DNA of 64,000 nucleotides from Nakaseomyces glabratus (taxonomy: Eukaryota > Ascomycota > Saccharomycetes > Saccharomycetales > Saccharomycetaceae). Location of the stretch: positions 558,001-622,000 of the forward strand of contig NC_088961.1 in the NCBI RefSeq assembly GCF_010111755.1, read 5' to 3'. How positions within the stretch are numbered: the first letter of the stretch is position 1; each line of letters begins with the position of its first letter. Both the position numbers and the translations under genes were made by a program. The notes beneath the pieces were generated by a model. It made no database searches. It was not told the origin of the DNA and saw only the letters and a program-made list of their open reading frames with translations. Positions 1 through 10,820 of the stretch are shown piece by piece.

Positions 1-2
1 AT

Positions 3-263
3 AAGATTATATTTCTGCAACAATTAAAGGAGGCTCACAAAGGCAAAACTAATCTTTTAATTGCTTCATCTGGTGTGATATCCACTGCTGATTATGCCTC
101 CGAGCTTTTAGATAAAGAGGCACAAGATATAATTCTTGTTGGTCGTCCATTTTTGAAAAATCCAAATCTTGTGTCATTTTGGGCAGATGACGTGAATATT
201 ACTGTAACAAATGCAGTACAGTATTCATGGGGATTTTACCCAACAAAGAGTCACTTAAGTTGA
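3..263 (+). CDS. C-terminal end of an old-yellow-enzyme (YqjM-type) NADPH:FMN oxidoreductase, partial at left edge
   Basis: Only the last 86 codons are in the window; the frame is open from base 3 to the TGA at 261-263. The segment holds IASSGVIS, then the VGRPFLKNPNLV motif and a WGF near the C-terminus. In class III old yellow enzymes (YqjM-like) the GRPFLxNP-like segment ends the FMN-phosphate-binding part of the TIM barrel. The family reduces activated C=C bonds using NADPH and FMN. S. cerevisiae OYE2/OYE3 belong to a different subclass, and I recall no S. cerevisiae gene of this type next to GIN4. The identification rests on a short C-terminal piece; the family is fairly secure but the substrate is unknown. 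The next gene, GIN4, converges on it with a gap of about 195 bases. Confidence 0.6.
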   Translation, partial: KIIFLQQLKEAHKGKTNLLIASSGVISTADYASELLDKEAQDIILVGRPFLKNPNLVSFWADDVNITVTNAVQYSWGFYPTKSHLS

Positions 264-458
264 CTGGCTGAAAATTTATGCATAATTTACTTTTTCACAA
301 AAATAAACATAAGCAATCAATAATACGATTCGAGTATTTTATTTTCAAAATAGTATTTAACAATAATACAAAACTACTTTTTCTTATAATGTAACAGTTA
401 TTGAAGGAATATAATCGAAATATCTATAAATTTGGACGGAACTCTAACTAAGTGCTAA

Positions 459-3400
459 CTAATCCCTTAACACACCTTCTTTTGATAGGACCTTTTTAAC
501 CTCATCCGACAGACGTCTAACAGCTTTACCTGAACCACTGACTTTTCTAAAAGTCACAGCACTACCCTTTTCTTGTGAGAATATCAAAATAGAAAAAGCA
601 GTTGATCTAAATGAAAGGATATTATCATTTGCAAGTTTACCAGTGATGGTCTGACTAGTGCTATCGATAGCAATGCCCTTTAGTCCATACTTAGTCCAGC
701 CTTTCAATAGGTTTACCAAGCCACTGAATAGTTGTTTTGAACTAACAGACGTTGATAAAGTAACATCAACATTGTCTTTGCTAGACGAACTGCCCTTTGA
801 CAATTTTCTTAAGAAAGACATATTTCTTTTCTTATCGGCGCTAACTTGTTCGGAAGTAGTTTTCATGGTGACTGTAGGCTTCTCTTTTGTTACCCCTTTA
901 TCTGAGACATCTCTGTGTTTCGTCATGAATGGGTTCAAAGAGCCACCCTCATCAGAATTGTTCTTTTCAATTTGCTTTTGCGATTCGCTTGATTGCATGT
1001 TTTCAGGTATCATTGACTTCGATTGTTCCTTTGTTTCTTTAGTAGAGCCATCTTCAAACAGCGGTGGTAATTTAGGTAGTTTCATACTATCTTCTTGTTC
1101 CTCAACAGACTTCAAGTTAGATCCTTCCGAATTCAACAAGTCAGCAATATCAATCTTTTTATTTGCCAACTCATTTTCTGATTCTTCTGCAACCTCATAC
1201 AGTCTTTCCTCGCGTGATACACTGGCTGGTGTATCAGCTTCATCGATAGTATCAAACAGCTGGTCAGAATCATCTGCACTTTTGGGGGTTGGTGCTGTCT
1301 GGATCATTTCTTTTTCGCCAGGTCCATTCTTAAGGATGTCAGCTAGATTTGAATACGATTCTTTGGTTGAATACATAGATAGGACAGAAAGTCTTCTGTT
1401 TGAAGTGCTAAAATGTCTAGATTTTCTGGTGAACTGAGGCACCTTAATATCTGATATTTTTCTCAAGGAAGGGTCCATAGATACATTCTTCTTCTCGACC
1501 GCTTTTGGTAGGGTTTCTGGTAATGCGGGAGGCGCCATTTCTTTTTCAATTGGTTGTGAAGTTTGTCTGTGCCTTTTTACATTTTCAAGTTCTTTCTTTA
1601 TGTCAAAAGATGAACCCAAGAATTTAGATCTTCTTATTGTTTCTAAAATTTTTTGTTCCGTCTCTTCCAGTTCAGGTTCCAGATTTACAGTTTCAGGAAC
1701 GTGTTGCTCACTTTGACGTGGTTTGTCTATAAAGCCGATACCTGGATCAAGACGTGACACTGGACGTGTTTGTAAAGAATATTTTCTATTACGAAGAATG
1801 CCGTCAATATCTTCCTCGATGTCTTCAATTTTTTTACTCTTAGATTCAAGTGGTTCTGATACAGATCTAAATTTGTCTTCATTATCCTGGTCCCCCACCA
1901 GTTCTTTTTTCAAATTTGAAATTTCTTCATCCATTTGTCTCGCTATATCTTCCTTTTGTTTCTCGATTCTTTCTCGTTCAAGCCTTTCCTGTAACTCCTT
2001 TTCTTGGCGCTCCTTTCTCTCACGTTCTTCACGCTCTTTAGTCTCTCTAACTTTACGTTCCAATTCTGCCTTTTCCTTCCTTATTTGTTCATACTTTTCA
2101 TACTCAAAAATTTCATCAATCAAGGTAGCAAAATCGGAACTGGTTCTCTTTGTTTCTCTTTCAATGTATTCCCAGTCATCATCTTCAGAAAGTTTGGCAT
2201 ATGTAGCCATTAATTTCGTTGTCACCGATTGTCTTTTTAGATTAGGGACCAGGGAAATTCTTTTGCTTGATTTCGAGGCGCGCTTGTTATGCGACATACT
2301 TATAACACTGTCTCTTGGTCTATTTCCCAAGAAATCTTTTGTAATTATGGAGGATCTCCTACTTCTAGAAGTTTTTGTAGGGGAATCTCTTGTACCATAT
2401 AATGCAGACATTCTTTTTCTGGCAGAATTGTTCATTGACATACGCTTTGCAGATTTTGGTGTGCCAGTTATACTGGAATTGACTGTAATATTTGTTGCCG
2501 TTTTCGTCACAGAGACTGGTCTTTTTGAAGAAGATGCTATTATTGATGCTCTCTTATTTTTCTTTTGCGGAGTGTAAGTTTTCTTTTTGGAAGGTGACTC
2601 TGGAGCAGTAGATCTAATTGTGGAATTCCTTTGGACTATCTTGGATTGTCTTCTAGCTCTGTTGGCTTCTCTTTGAGTATCACATTTAAATCTGTACAAA
2701 AGAGCATATAATGTTTTCTCTGTATTAGCTCCCGGTTCTCTCAGTTTTGCTGCAATTTCTCTAGCATCTTTACCATGCCACAGGATGACAAGATTTTGCA
2801 ATATAGCATCATCAATCTTAGAGTTGGTATCTGCTAATGGTGATAGATATGTATCTTCCCTAGGCAAGTTACGTATACTGCGTGAATCCTTAATGCTTGG
2901 ATATTTTTGTAGAAGTGGATGTTTTAGAATTTCTCTTATTGTAATTCTTTTACTAGGATCAACTGTAAGTAATCTTGCAAGCAGATCTTGAGCCTCTTTT
3001 GTAATTTCATCATCATCGGGCATTTCGAATTCACCCTTTTGGACTTTGAGGAGCAAATTTCTTATATTACCATCCTCTTCATCAAATGGAAGCCTACCTG
3101 TCAACAATGCAAACAAGATAACACCACAGGACCATACATCACTAGAAAAACCTTCATAAGGTAGACCAGAGATGATCTCTGGTGCCGCATAATGAGGAGA
3201 TCCACAAGAAGTTTCTAGCAGTTTATCTTCAGATTCTAATGCGGCCATACCAAAATCAGCTATTTTGATGTTAAGTTTGTTGTCAAGAAGTAAGTTCTCA
3301 GGCTTCAGGTCACGGTGAACTACACCTAGACTATGACAATATGATATACCGATAATGATTTGCCTAAAGGCACGAACAGCTTCATTTTCCGGAAGTGGGC

Positions 3401-3770
3401 CGCGCTCAACAAGCATATTAAATAGTTCCCCCTTTTCGGCGTATTCTAGCACAAGATATAGATCGGAATTAGTTTCCCAAACGTCAAATAATCTCAATAC
3501 ATTTGGATGGTTTAGCAGTTTCATTATAATTATTTCTTGTTCGATGTTGTAAGGCAAAGCATTGGTGGCGTCACCATTGCTCTCGCTGTTATTCATGGCC
3601 TCAAATACAGCCTTCGAAATCACTTTCACAGCAGCTTGCTGTTTAGTGGTTTCGTTAGATGCCAGTAGTACTTTACCTGTACTGCCGGATCCCAAAGTTT
3701 CACCAAGTTTCCATGGTCCTATCTGATTGTTCTTGATAACACTCACGGTGTTTGAACTTATAGCGCTCAT
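459..3770 (-). CDS. GIN4: Septin-associated bud-neck protein kinase Gin4 (Nim1/AMPK-related)
   Basis: A 1103-residue kinase close to the length of S. cerevisiae Gin4 (about 1140). The kinase domain covers about residues 17-292: glycine loop GSGSTGKV, VAIK-type Lys49, HRDLKPEN with Asp154, and DFG at 172-174. A basic Ser/Thr-rich region follows, then a strongly charged coiled coil (about 560-640, rich in ERxxKE). The C-terminal 110 residues look like a KA1 membrane-binding domain. Gin4-family kinases act at the bud neck in septin organisation and the morphogenesis checkpoint. Kcc4 is the paralogue in S. cerevisiae; I prefer Gin4 because SMT3 and GNP1 follow, as in S. cerevisiae. The ATG at 3770 is a true ATG. 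An SBF-like site lies 320 bases upstream. Confidence 0.9.
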   Translation of the reverse strand: MSAISSNTVSVIKNNQIGPWKLGETLGSGSTGKVLLASNETTKQQAAVKVISKAVFEAMNNSESNGDATNALPYNIEQEIIIMKLLNHPNVLRLFDVWETNSDLYLVLEYAEKGELFNMLVERGPLPENEAVRAFRQIIIGISYCHSLGVVHRDLKPENLLLDNKLNIKIADFGMAALESEDKLLETSCGSPHYAAPEIISGLPYEGFSSDVWSCGVILFALLTGRLPFDEEDGNIRNLLLKVQKGEFEMPDDDEITKEAQDLLARLLTVDPSKRITIREILKHPLLQKYPSIKDSRSIRNLPREDTYLSPLADTNSKIDDAILQNLVILWHGKDAREIAAKLREPGANTEKTLYALLYRFKCDTQREANRARRQSKIVQRNSTIRSTAPESPSKKKTYTPQKKNKRASIIASSSKRPVSVTKTATNITVNSSITGTPKSAKRMSMNNSARKRMSALYGTRDSPTKTSRSRRSSIITKDFLGNRPRDSVISMSHNKRASKSSKRISLVPNLKRQSVTTKLMATYAKLSEDDDWEYIERETKRTSSDFATLIDEIFEYEKYEQIRKEKAELERKVRETKEREERERKERQEKELQERLERERIEKQKEDIARQMDEEISNLKKELVGDQDNEDKFRSVSEPLESKSKKIEDIEEDIDGILRNRKYSLQTRPVSRLDPGIGFIDKPRQSEQHVPETVNLEPELEETEQKILETIRRSKFLGSSFDIKKELENVKRHRQTSQPIEKEMAPPALPETLPKAVEKKNVSMDPSLRKISDIKVPQFTRKSRHFSTSNRRLSVLSMYSTKESYSNLADILKNGPGEKEMIQTAPTPKSADDSDQLFDTIDEADTPASVSREERLYEVAEESENELANKKIDIADLLNSEGSNLKSVEEQEDSMKLPKLPPLFEDGSTKETKEQSKSMIPENMQSSESQKQIEKNNSDEGGSLNPFMTKHRDVSDKGVTKEKPTVTMKTTSEQVSADKKRNMSFLRKLSKGSSSSKDNVDVTLSTSVSSKQLFSGLVNLLKGWTKYGLKGIAIDSTSQTITGKLANDNILSFRSTAFSILIFSQEKGSAVTFRKVSGSGKAVRRLSDEVKKVLSKEGVLRD

Positions 3771-5015
3771 TTGATATCGATACGTGCGATTAGTGCTTTC
3801 AAACTGTCAATAGCAAAATTGAAAAAATTTGGTATGTTGTATGTTATGTGAGGCGCTTCTATGGGCAAATAGTTCCTCTTGTATGCACTAATCAAAGCTT
3901 CCCAAAAAAAATTGTGAGTGTAAGGTATCTCGTCCAGCTACGTTATGAATTCAGTCTTACAATGTTAATTATTCCATCATCAAGAATAAAGCCTTTTTAT
4001 TCAATTTTTAAAAAGATTTGAAAGGATCAATCCGATGATGAAGTCCCACTTCAGAACATCTGCACTAGACCTTATTGCAGTTTTTTTTTTTTCGCGTTCC
4101 AATCGGGGCATCTTGACGTGTCAATCAGTTCGATTGTCAATTATCACTTGCGAGCTTAGCATTTTGCAGTTGTCGCAGGTATTGCGGTGTGGAAGAGTGT
4201 TTCTTCGAGTTTCGGTAGTAAAGTCATGCTCTTCCGGGTAATCGCAGTTTAGTGCAGTTGATGCGTATTAATTTATCTATCTGCCACCGCTCTGCCACGG
4301 TAATTTCTAAGCAAGATTAGTGTATGGAAATGTAGAAACGTTTCTTCGTGTGTGAAACCTGCGTAGAAGACTCTCTTCTCAAAACTCGCATCATAGCCAA
4401 TACTATTTCCTAATCGGGAAATTTACAATGTAAAGTTAGTGAATATTCTGCACATATAGTAGTGTACGTTTAATCACATGAATTATCACGCCTGATCAAA
4501 ATTGTTTCACGTGCTCTGCTCACATAGCTGGCCAAGTATTAGAGTAAAGTATCTGGCTTGACATACATATATCTCTATTTATCTATGGTTTGGTTTGTCA
4601 TGGTAATAAAAGTATGACACTAGTAGGGAGCCTGAGTCGTTTTTCTAGTATCTGGGGTTTTATTTAATTGTGTTATTGTACCATATTCTTTATCATGTTT
4701 TCTCAAGACAAGCTTGCATTTCTATTATTATTAGTTACTGTATATTTTATATAACAGTTAAGGATACATTAAATGGGTATTCGACTTTTAAGCACGTTAT
4801 TTTTTCTTATCATAGTTGTCATTGTTGCAGGGAACAAATCATCTATTCTTCATTTGTGAATGATCATCAGAATTGTGGGAGGGGAGGTGGATGGGCAGAA
4901 AATAGACCAATAATAGAAAGAAAGGGTCTAAAGCATTTTATTCTGAACACTTTGCCATATTCTCAGTCCTTTTGGTTATTTATTTTGCGGTTAGGGTTGT
5001 TGATTTTATTTTTTC
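3771..5015. other. Intergenic region between GIN4 (5' side) and SMT3 (3' side)
   Basis: About 1.25 kb with no convincing gene. It should contain the GIN4 promoter and the SMT3 3' end. A T-run leads into TTTCGCGT at 4090-4097, an SBF/MBF-type element. Small open frames here have no recognisable protein character. Confidence 0.5.
4090..4097 (-). promoter_or_regulatory. SBF/MBF-type G1/S element (ACGCGAAA on the minus strand)
   Basis: Read on the GIN4 strand the octamer is ACGCGAAA. It contains the SCB core CGCGAAA and overlaps an MCB-like CGCG. It lies about 320 bases upstream of the GIN4 ATG, where a G1/S element would be expected for a bud-neck kinase. A single site, so moderate support. Confidence 0.4.
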
Positions 5016-5342
5016 CTAGTACGCACCACCGATTTGTTCTCTGTGTGCTTCAATCAAGTCGTTATCTTCCATATCTAGATCCTCTGGAGTTTGATCAGCT
5101 TGAATTCTTAGACCGTCATATAGAAATCTTAGAGAATCCATCTCCTTACCTTGTCTCTTGGCAAAGGCCTCCATTAACCTCCTCAATGGAGTGGTTTTCT
5201 TAATCTTGAAGAAGATCTCAGAAGAACCATCAGACACCTTCAAGTTAATGTGTGTCTCAGACTTTGGCGCATCGCCTTGGCCTTGTAGATCAGGCTTGAC
5301 ATCTGGGGTCTCGCTGGCATTGTTTTCGTTAGTGTCAGACAT
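5016..5342 (-). CDS. SMT3: SUMO, small ubiquitin-like modifier Smt3
   Basis: A 108-residue SUMO. It has a flexible acidic N-terminus with a VKPD SUMO-acceptor-like motif near residue 15 and a beta-grasp core containing INLKV, FFKIKK and [10 protein letters not shown]. The C-terminus reads EQIGGAY, so Ulp1-type processing after Gly-Gly would remove only Ala-Tyr. S. cerevisiae Smt3 is 101 residues and ends GGATY. It is conjugated to septins, PCNA and meiotic proteins through Aos1-Uba2 and Ubc9. Here it lies between GIN4 and GNP1, as in S. cerevisiae chrIV apart from local orientation. Ecm11, a known SUMO target, is encoded about 36 kb away in this window. Confidence 0.97.
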   Translation of the reverse strand: MSDTNENNASETPDVKPDLQGQGDAPKSETHINLKVSDGSSEIFFKIKKTTPLRRLMEAFAKRQGKEMDSLRFLYDGLRIQADQTPEDLDMEDNDLIEAHREQIGGAY

Positions 5343-6305
5343 ATTTCACTTCTTTCTCAGTTATCTAAGGTTGGTAATATCCAGTATACTTTTCCTAGTC
5401 AAGTAAAGAAAGCAGAAAGAAAGTTTTTAATATAGAGAAAACTAACAAAAAAAAAAAGGAGTTTTATCAAGATCTAATAGAAGCAACGAAAGTAGCTTTA
5501 AAAAACAACTATTGCAGTTCATGTTACTACAAAGGGCATTTATCGTTAATTGTTTATTATTTGTCGGGACCCGCCTTCTGGAATCCCGTCTCTCGCCCCC
5601 AAAATTTTTGATCCGCACAATATGGGTCCTTACTTCCTCTACCCTTCTTACTCTATCCTGTGCCCGCAATACTGTACAGCCTGAAACACCGACAAGACAA
5701 TTTTTTTTCACTTCTCTCTCCTACTGCTTCCCGTCTCGATTGTTCAAAAAGTTAAAATTACGACAAGAAAATAAGCTAATGGTCAACGACTTATCACATG
5801 TACACTTTGCCGTTCTAATGGACAATATCCAACACTTTGTACAACTGTACGATTAGGAGGGATTACCAGACCACATGACTCTGCTTGCGAAATGTTCGTG
5901 CTATGTGTATGGACAGTCACTTGAGCTTTGTAGTAGTTACATACGTAAGTACCACATGACACAAGGGCTTCTTGAAGAAGAATTTTCGATGTCAATTATT
6001 AACTCTTTGGTAAACTAATCTATATAAAGAGCAGCTCGTATTCCTCTCATACAAATGGGGGGGGAACATACAGGCTTGGAACGCACATTTGTGTGCTTAG
6101 ATCAACCGTGGCATTTTTGGTTCTACACTTGGAGTAAGAAGAAAGCGGTATCTTACAAATTAGTCCGGTTTCTATCTCTCTGCATAAATACACGTAGATA
6201 TATCCATTTTTGCGTTTTTTGACAGTTATCTCCTGAAAAGTACTTTAACGAGAATTCACTGGCAAACATAATCCAATTCCCATAGGAAAATAATTATTTG
6301 CAATA

Positions 6306-6408
6306 GATAAGGTCATTACCATGATCAAGAAAGAAAAAAAAACACTTCTTATCACTTCCCGATTGGGAACAACTTTATCGTTGCAGTGGGAAAAAAAAAT
6401 GAGATAAG
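6306..6408. promoter_or_regulatory. Distal cluster of three GATAAG sites
   Basis: GATAAG occurs at 6306-6311 and 6403-6408, and its complement CTTATC at 6348-6353. These are binding cores for GATA factors such as Gln3, Gat1 and Dal80. They are 2.4 kb from GNP1 and 1 kb from SMT3, so their target is uncertain. Confidence 0.3.
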
Positions 6409-8521
6409 CATCACGATCTTTTCTCAAATTCTACTTCCTATCTCGAAATGCGTGACTCGATTGATCTTGGGTCCGCAACCGGTGCAAGACATATATGTAT
6501 GATTACCTTTAATACTAAGAAATCTCCGCATGGCGCAAGACTTTCCTCAACTTACTCCCCGCCCCTTCAAACCCAAATAGCCCTTTGAAGCATCGCATCA
6601 TATATATACGCGAGCAGATATATATTTTTGAAAGCCGGTAATGGGATGGTCGTTAATTGCAAGTGAGGGAAAAATATACCGTTATATAACATAGCTTGCA
6701 ATGGCTTTGCAAAGAGGTGTATAAACATAATTTTGAAAAGTTGTAATCCAATCATAGCATTGGAAAAAAAAATCGGAAAGAACTCAGTACAGGAGAAGGG
6801 CTCCATTTTGAATATGGATTTCCAAAGAGAGTCATAGAGAAGAGATTAAAGGATTGCTAGGCTCAGAAACACTCTGTCTGCAATACTGCTTTACTTGATC
6901 TCTTCCACAGAAAAGTTTTCACGGAAGCGTGGTGAACTTTGGTTGATGGTAAGAGAGACGGCATCTCTTAGCAACTGCTCTACGGAATCACGTTTAGATG
7001 TTTAAAACGCTTCCTCACATTTCGTGGAGTTTGTTTTTTTCGCTGGATTTTCTCTCCCTTGCTCTTGTTACGCTGTTTCTGAAGTTTCTGCTTAGCTAAC
7101 ATACTCTTGACACTAGACGACACAGACTTGAAGGAGATTGGGACCCCTCGCAGAAACGATCTGATCAAAGATCTGGTGCAGGGCTCTAGGAAAACAGGCA
7201 GAGCTTGATTCTCTTCATCCTGTGAGCAAGAAATGCTTCTAGGTTTTTGGTCTCCTCAGAGAACACCGCGTGTCTATATACGCGTTGGACCCCTGCGACG
7301 TCTCTGCCTTCCATCATTGCTGCGTTAAGTTCTTCTCTTCAAACCCCCGCCCCCACCCATTGTTGCTCTTCTTCTGGAAGGGAAATCATATTTAATTTTT
7401 CCCCTTGTCTGTCTAGGCAAAATGGAAGGTAGAAAGTGAATAAAGCCAGTGGCACTATATTGCATCGGCCCCACGTAGCTTTTTAGAAAGCTTCTACGTT
7501 TGCATGAGAGAAATTGAAATAATCTACGGACGTTCCTCTGCATTTTTTTTCTTGGTTTGGCAACTCTTCGGCACACGCTTGCAACCCCCCCTCTTTTCGC
7601 TACTGCCTTGCTGAAATGCCACGAATTTTTACTGGGAGGGTGCTACAGAAGCTTTTTTTTTTGCCACCGCGTTTTATCGCACGACAAAATGCGATGACAA
7701 GAATTTGGTTCTACGTAGATAATGTGGAACAATGCATGTAGTACGAGGACCCGTCATATTTTTTGAAATGCACTACCGTGTAATCTGTGCCAGCAATAAG
7801 AAATGGCTTGGCTTCTATCATCCCGTAGCACCATTATCCATTTTTTTCTACTGCGTTTTTCCTCTAGCCTTTTGAAACGAAACTTTACTTTTTCTTTTTG
7901 CTTCTCTGAGTCCAAGGTCTACATGGATTTGTTAGCATTTGGAAATTTTAAAATAGTTGCACTAGATGCAACGTATATGGAAAGGCTCTACCACTAAGAA
8001 ACGGCGTACGGAACCATTTTTTTTCCATCTTCCTTTCTCAGTTCTTTCATGCCGATTGTCTGTTCTCCCCCACCGGTCTCTCTCTGTGATAGATTTCCTT
8101 CCCGATCTGTGATAGACTGCAGAGAATGAGATGCGACACACCACTGAATCTCTGTGTGTGGGATAGCTTCGAGGATCAGAGAAATCTCAAAAACAAAAGA
8201 AGATAAAAAAAAAAGAAATTTAACTGACTGGAGCTTTGCTACGACCATTGTCTAGGAGAAATTGCTGAATACGTAATTTCAGAAAGGTTTTGCTCACCAT
8301 GAAGACACTCTCCTAGCGTAATAGTATGGACTGGGAAGAAAAAAAGCAAAATAACTTATTTGATGAAATTTTTCAGTGCTAACGTATACAGAGTGCAAGC
8401 AGTGTTAGCATAAGCAAAACCGATTAGAGAGAATATGGAGATTATAGTATTTGGAATAGGTGGAACGCAAAAAATGAAAAATGAAAAAAAAAAATAAAAT
8501 CAAAAGAAAAAAAAAAGAAAT

Positions 8522-8574
8522 CTTATCTCCTTACATGTTGAACATCTATATGAGCCATCCTATCTCCAGATAAG
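8522..8574. promoter_or_regulatory. Proximal pair of GATA sites upstream of GNP1
   Basis: CTTATC at 8522-8527 and GATAAG at 8569-8574 lie 260-320 bases before the GNP1 ATG in opposite orientation. Paired GATA elements are typical of nitrogen-catabolite-regulated yeast permease promoters. TATA-like sequences follow near 8655 and 8714. Confidence 0.45.
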
Positions 8575-8837
8575 ATTGTTTGGAAAAATTGCTAAAACGT
8601 AACGATTCTGACAATCCCGATGAGTTTTTTTCCCTTGTATGAAATTTTTTTCCTTTTATAAAAAGGAATCATATAACTCATTTGACTTCTTGATTCCAAA
8701 ATAAATATAAGCTCCTTATAAAACAAACTCAACTTTATTTTTTGGGTTTTGGTTCTTTGGTCAGCAGGAAAAAAATAAGCAACAAAGTCTAAGTCATTTA
8801 AAAAATATCAAATATCAAATATCTTAATTAACATATC

Positions 8838-10820
8838 ATGGTGTTTGGTGGTAGACGTCGGAATGAGAGGTCTCAATCACCGGACTCAGAGGAAGCCGAT
8901 GTGAGTAACTATGAGTTGCACAACATTGATGACAGCAAGAAAGGATATGATAACTTAGGTAGTGGTAGCAGAGGTGCTACTACTTCTGCCGTTGAATATT
9001 TTGACAAAGAAAATGTTGATGGCGTAAATATCGATGAGAAATTGCAATCCACTACCGAATTTGGCGGTGATGAGATGCCTCGCGGTAATATCCGTCGGTT
9101 CATCGACTCTTTCAAACGTGCCGAACAACAACCTAATCAACAACATAATTTGGCTGAGGATTTAGAAAATGACTTGACCACTGCAATTTCCATGAACTCT
9201 TTGGATCGCGTTCAAAATAAGCCAACCGGTAATGGTCAGATGAAATTCGAGGAAGAAGCTTTGAAGAAATCTATTAAGCCTAGACACGTCGTCATGATTT
9301 CCCTAGGTACAGGTATCGGTACTGGTCTACTGGTTGGTAACGCTAAAGCCCTACATAACGCTGGTCCAGCTGGTTTAGTCATCGGTTACGCTATTATGGG
9401 TTCTTGTATCTACTGTATTATTCAAGCAGCCGGTGAAATGGCTGTCGTTTACTCTAATTTGCTGGGTGGTTTCAATACTTACCCATCCATGTTGGTTGAC
9501 CCTGGTTTTGGTTTCGCTGTCGCATGGGTGTATTGTCTGCAATGGTTGTGTGTTTGTCCCTTGGAATTGGTTACTACTTCGTTGACTATCAAATACTGGA
9601 CTACAACGGTAAATCCAGACGCCTTTGTGGTGATATTTTACGTGGTTATTATTTTCATTCAAATATTTGGTGCCAGAGGTTACGCTGAAGCCGAGTTCTT
9701 TTTCAACTGTTGTAAGATTCTTATGATTATCGGTTTCTATATCTTGGGTATTATCATTAACGCCGGTGGTGCCGGTAACGACGGATACTTGGGTGCTAAG
9801 TACTGGCATGATCCAGGTGCCTTCAGAGGTACAAACGGTATTCAACGTTTCAAGGGTATTATGGCGACTTTTGTTAGTGCTGCTTTTGCTTTTGGTGCAA
9901 CTGAATTTATTGCATTGACTGCAGCTGAACAATCCAACCCAAGAAAGGCTATCCCATCTGCAGCTAAGAAGGTCCTTTACCGTGTTATTTGTATCTTTGT
10001 TGGTACTATCGCTTTGCTAGGTTTCTTGGTCCCATGGGATTCTGATCAATTAATGGGTGCTGGTGGTAGTGCCACTAAGGCTTCTCCTTATGTCTTAGCC
10101 ATTTCTATTCATGGTGTTAGAGTTGTTCCACATTTCATTAACGCTGTTATCTTAATCTCTGTTTTCTCTGTCGCAAATTCTGCCTTTTACTCAAGTTCTC
10201 GTCTATTATTGGGTCTAGCTCAGCAAGGCTATGCTCCAAAGTTTTTCGATTACGTTGACAGGCAAGGTAGACCTTTCAGAGCCATGTGTTGTGCTGCTCT
10301 TTTTGGTGTCATTGCTTTCTGTGCCGCATCACCAAAGGAAGACCAAGTCTTTACTTGGTTGCTAGCCATTTCTGGTTTGTCTCAATTGTTTACTTGGATT
10401 GCCATCTGTGTTTCTCATATTAGATTTAGAAGAGCTATGACTGTCCAAGGTAGATCATTGGGTGAGATTGGTTTCAAGGCACAACTTGGTGTCTATGGTT
10501 CATACTACGCCACCATTATGATGGTGCTGGCTTTGATTGCTCAATTCTGGGTTGCCATTGCTCCAATTGGTAACAACGGTGACCTGGACGCAGAAGGTTT
10601 CTTTGAAAACTATTTGGCTATGCCAATTTTGATTGCGTTCTACTTTGGTTACAAACTTTGGAAGAGGGACTGGCGTCTGTTTATTAGAGCAAAGGATATT
10701 GATCTAGACTCTTACAGACAGGTATTTGACGAAGAACTATTGAAACAAGAAGATGAAGAATACAAAGAGAAATTAAAGAATGGCCCTATGTGGAAGAGAG
10801 TGGTCGATTTCTGGTGTTAG
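8838..10820 (+). CDS. GNP1: Amino acid permease of the Gnp1/Agp1 group
   Basis: A 660-residue yeast amino-acid transporter (AAT/APC superfamily). A hydrophilic cytosolic N-terminus of about 145 residues precedes roughly 12 membrane segments. The first, starting PRHVVMISLGTGIGTGLLVG, carries the substrate-binding glycine-rich motif; FGATEFIALTAAEQSNPRKAIP is the conserved loop between segments 6 and 7. The C-terminus ends FWC, as in S. cerevisiae permeases that are palmitoylated there. Gnp1 takes up Gln and also Leu, Ser, Thr, Cys, Met and Asn at the plasma membrane. Strong codon bias suggests high expression. Agp1 is the paralogue; synteny with SMT3 and SDH7 favours GNP1. Confidence 0.9.
   Translation: MVFGGRRRNERSQSPDSEEADVSNYELHNIDDSKKGYDNLGSGSRGATTSAVEYFDKENVDGVNIDEKLQSTTEFGGDEMPRGNIRRFIDSFKRAEQQPNQQHNLAEDLENDLTTAISMNSLDRVQNKPTGNGQMKFEEEALKKSIKPRHVVMISLGTGIGTGLLVGNAKALHNAGPAGLVIGYAIMGSCIYCIIQAAGEMAVVYSNLLGGFNTYPSMLVDPGFGFAVAWVYCLQWLCVCPLELVTTSLTIKYWTTTVNPDAFVVIFYVVIIFIQIFGARGYAEAEFFFNCCKILMIIGFYILGIIINAGGAGNDGYLGAKYWHDPGAFRGTNGIQRFKGIMATFVSAAFAFGATEFIALTAAEQSNPRKAIPSAAKKVLYRVICIFVGTIALLGFLVPWDSDQLMGAGGSATKASPYVLAISIHGVRVVPHFINAVILISVFSVANSAFYSSSRLLLGLAQQGYAPKFFDYVDRQGRPFRAMCCAALFGVIAFCAASPKEDQVFTWLLAISGLSQLFTWIAICVSHIRFRRAMTVQGRSLGEIGFKAQLGVYGSYYATIMMVLALIAQFWVAIAPIGNNGDLDAEGFFENYLAMPILIAFYFGYKLWKRDWRLFIRAKDIDLDSYRQVFDEELLKQEDEEYKEKLKNGPMWKRVVDFWC

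Larger units (their letters stand above)
5343..8837. other. 3.5-kb divergent intergenic region between SMT3 and GNP1
   Basis: The longest non-coding stretch of the window. No frame here has both an ATG and protein-like composition, and no tRNA A/B-box pair was seen. It holds GATA sites in two clusters (6306-6408 and 8522-8574), a run of 8 G at 6057-6064, many A/T tracts, and TATA-like elements near 8655 and 8714 in front of GNP1. I read it as a long regulated permease promoter; an unseen ncRNA cannot be excluded. Confidence 0.5.

Noticed and set aside
6981..7168. Basic 62-codon frame on the minus strand in the SMT3-GNP1 gap
   Set aside because: Starts at TTG and its Lys/Arg richness follows from local T/C-rich sequence.
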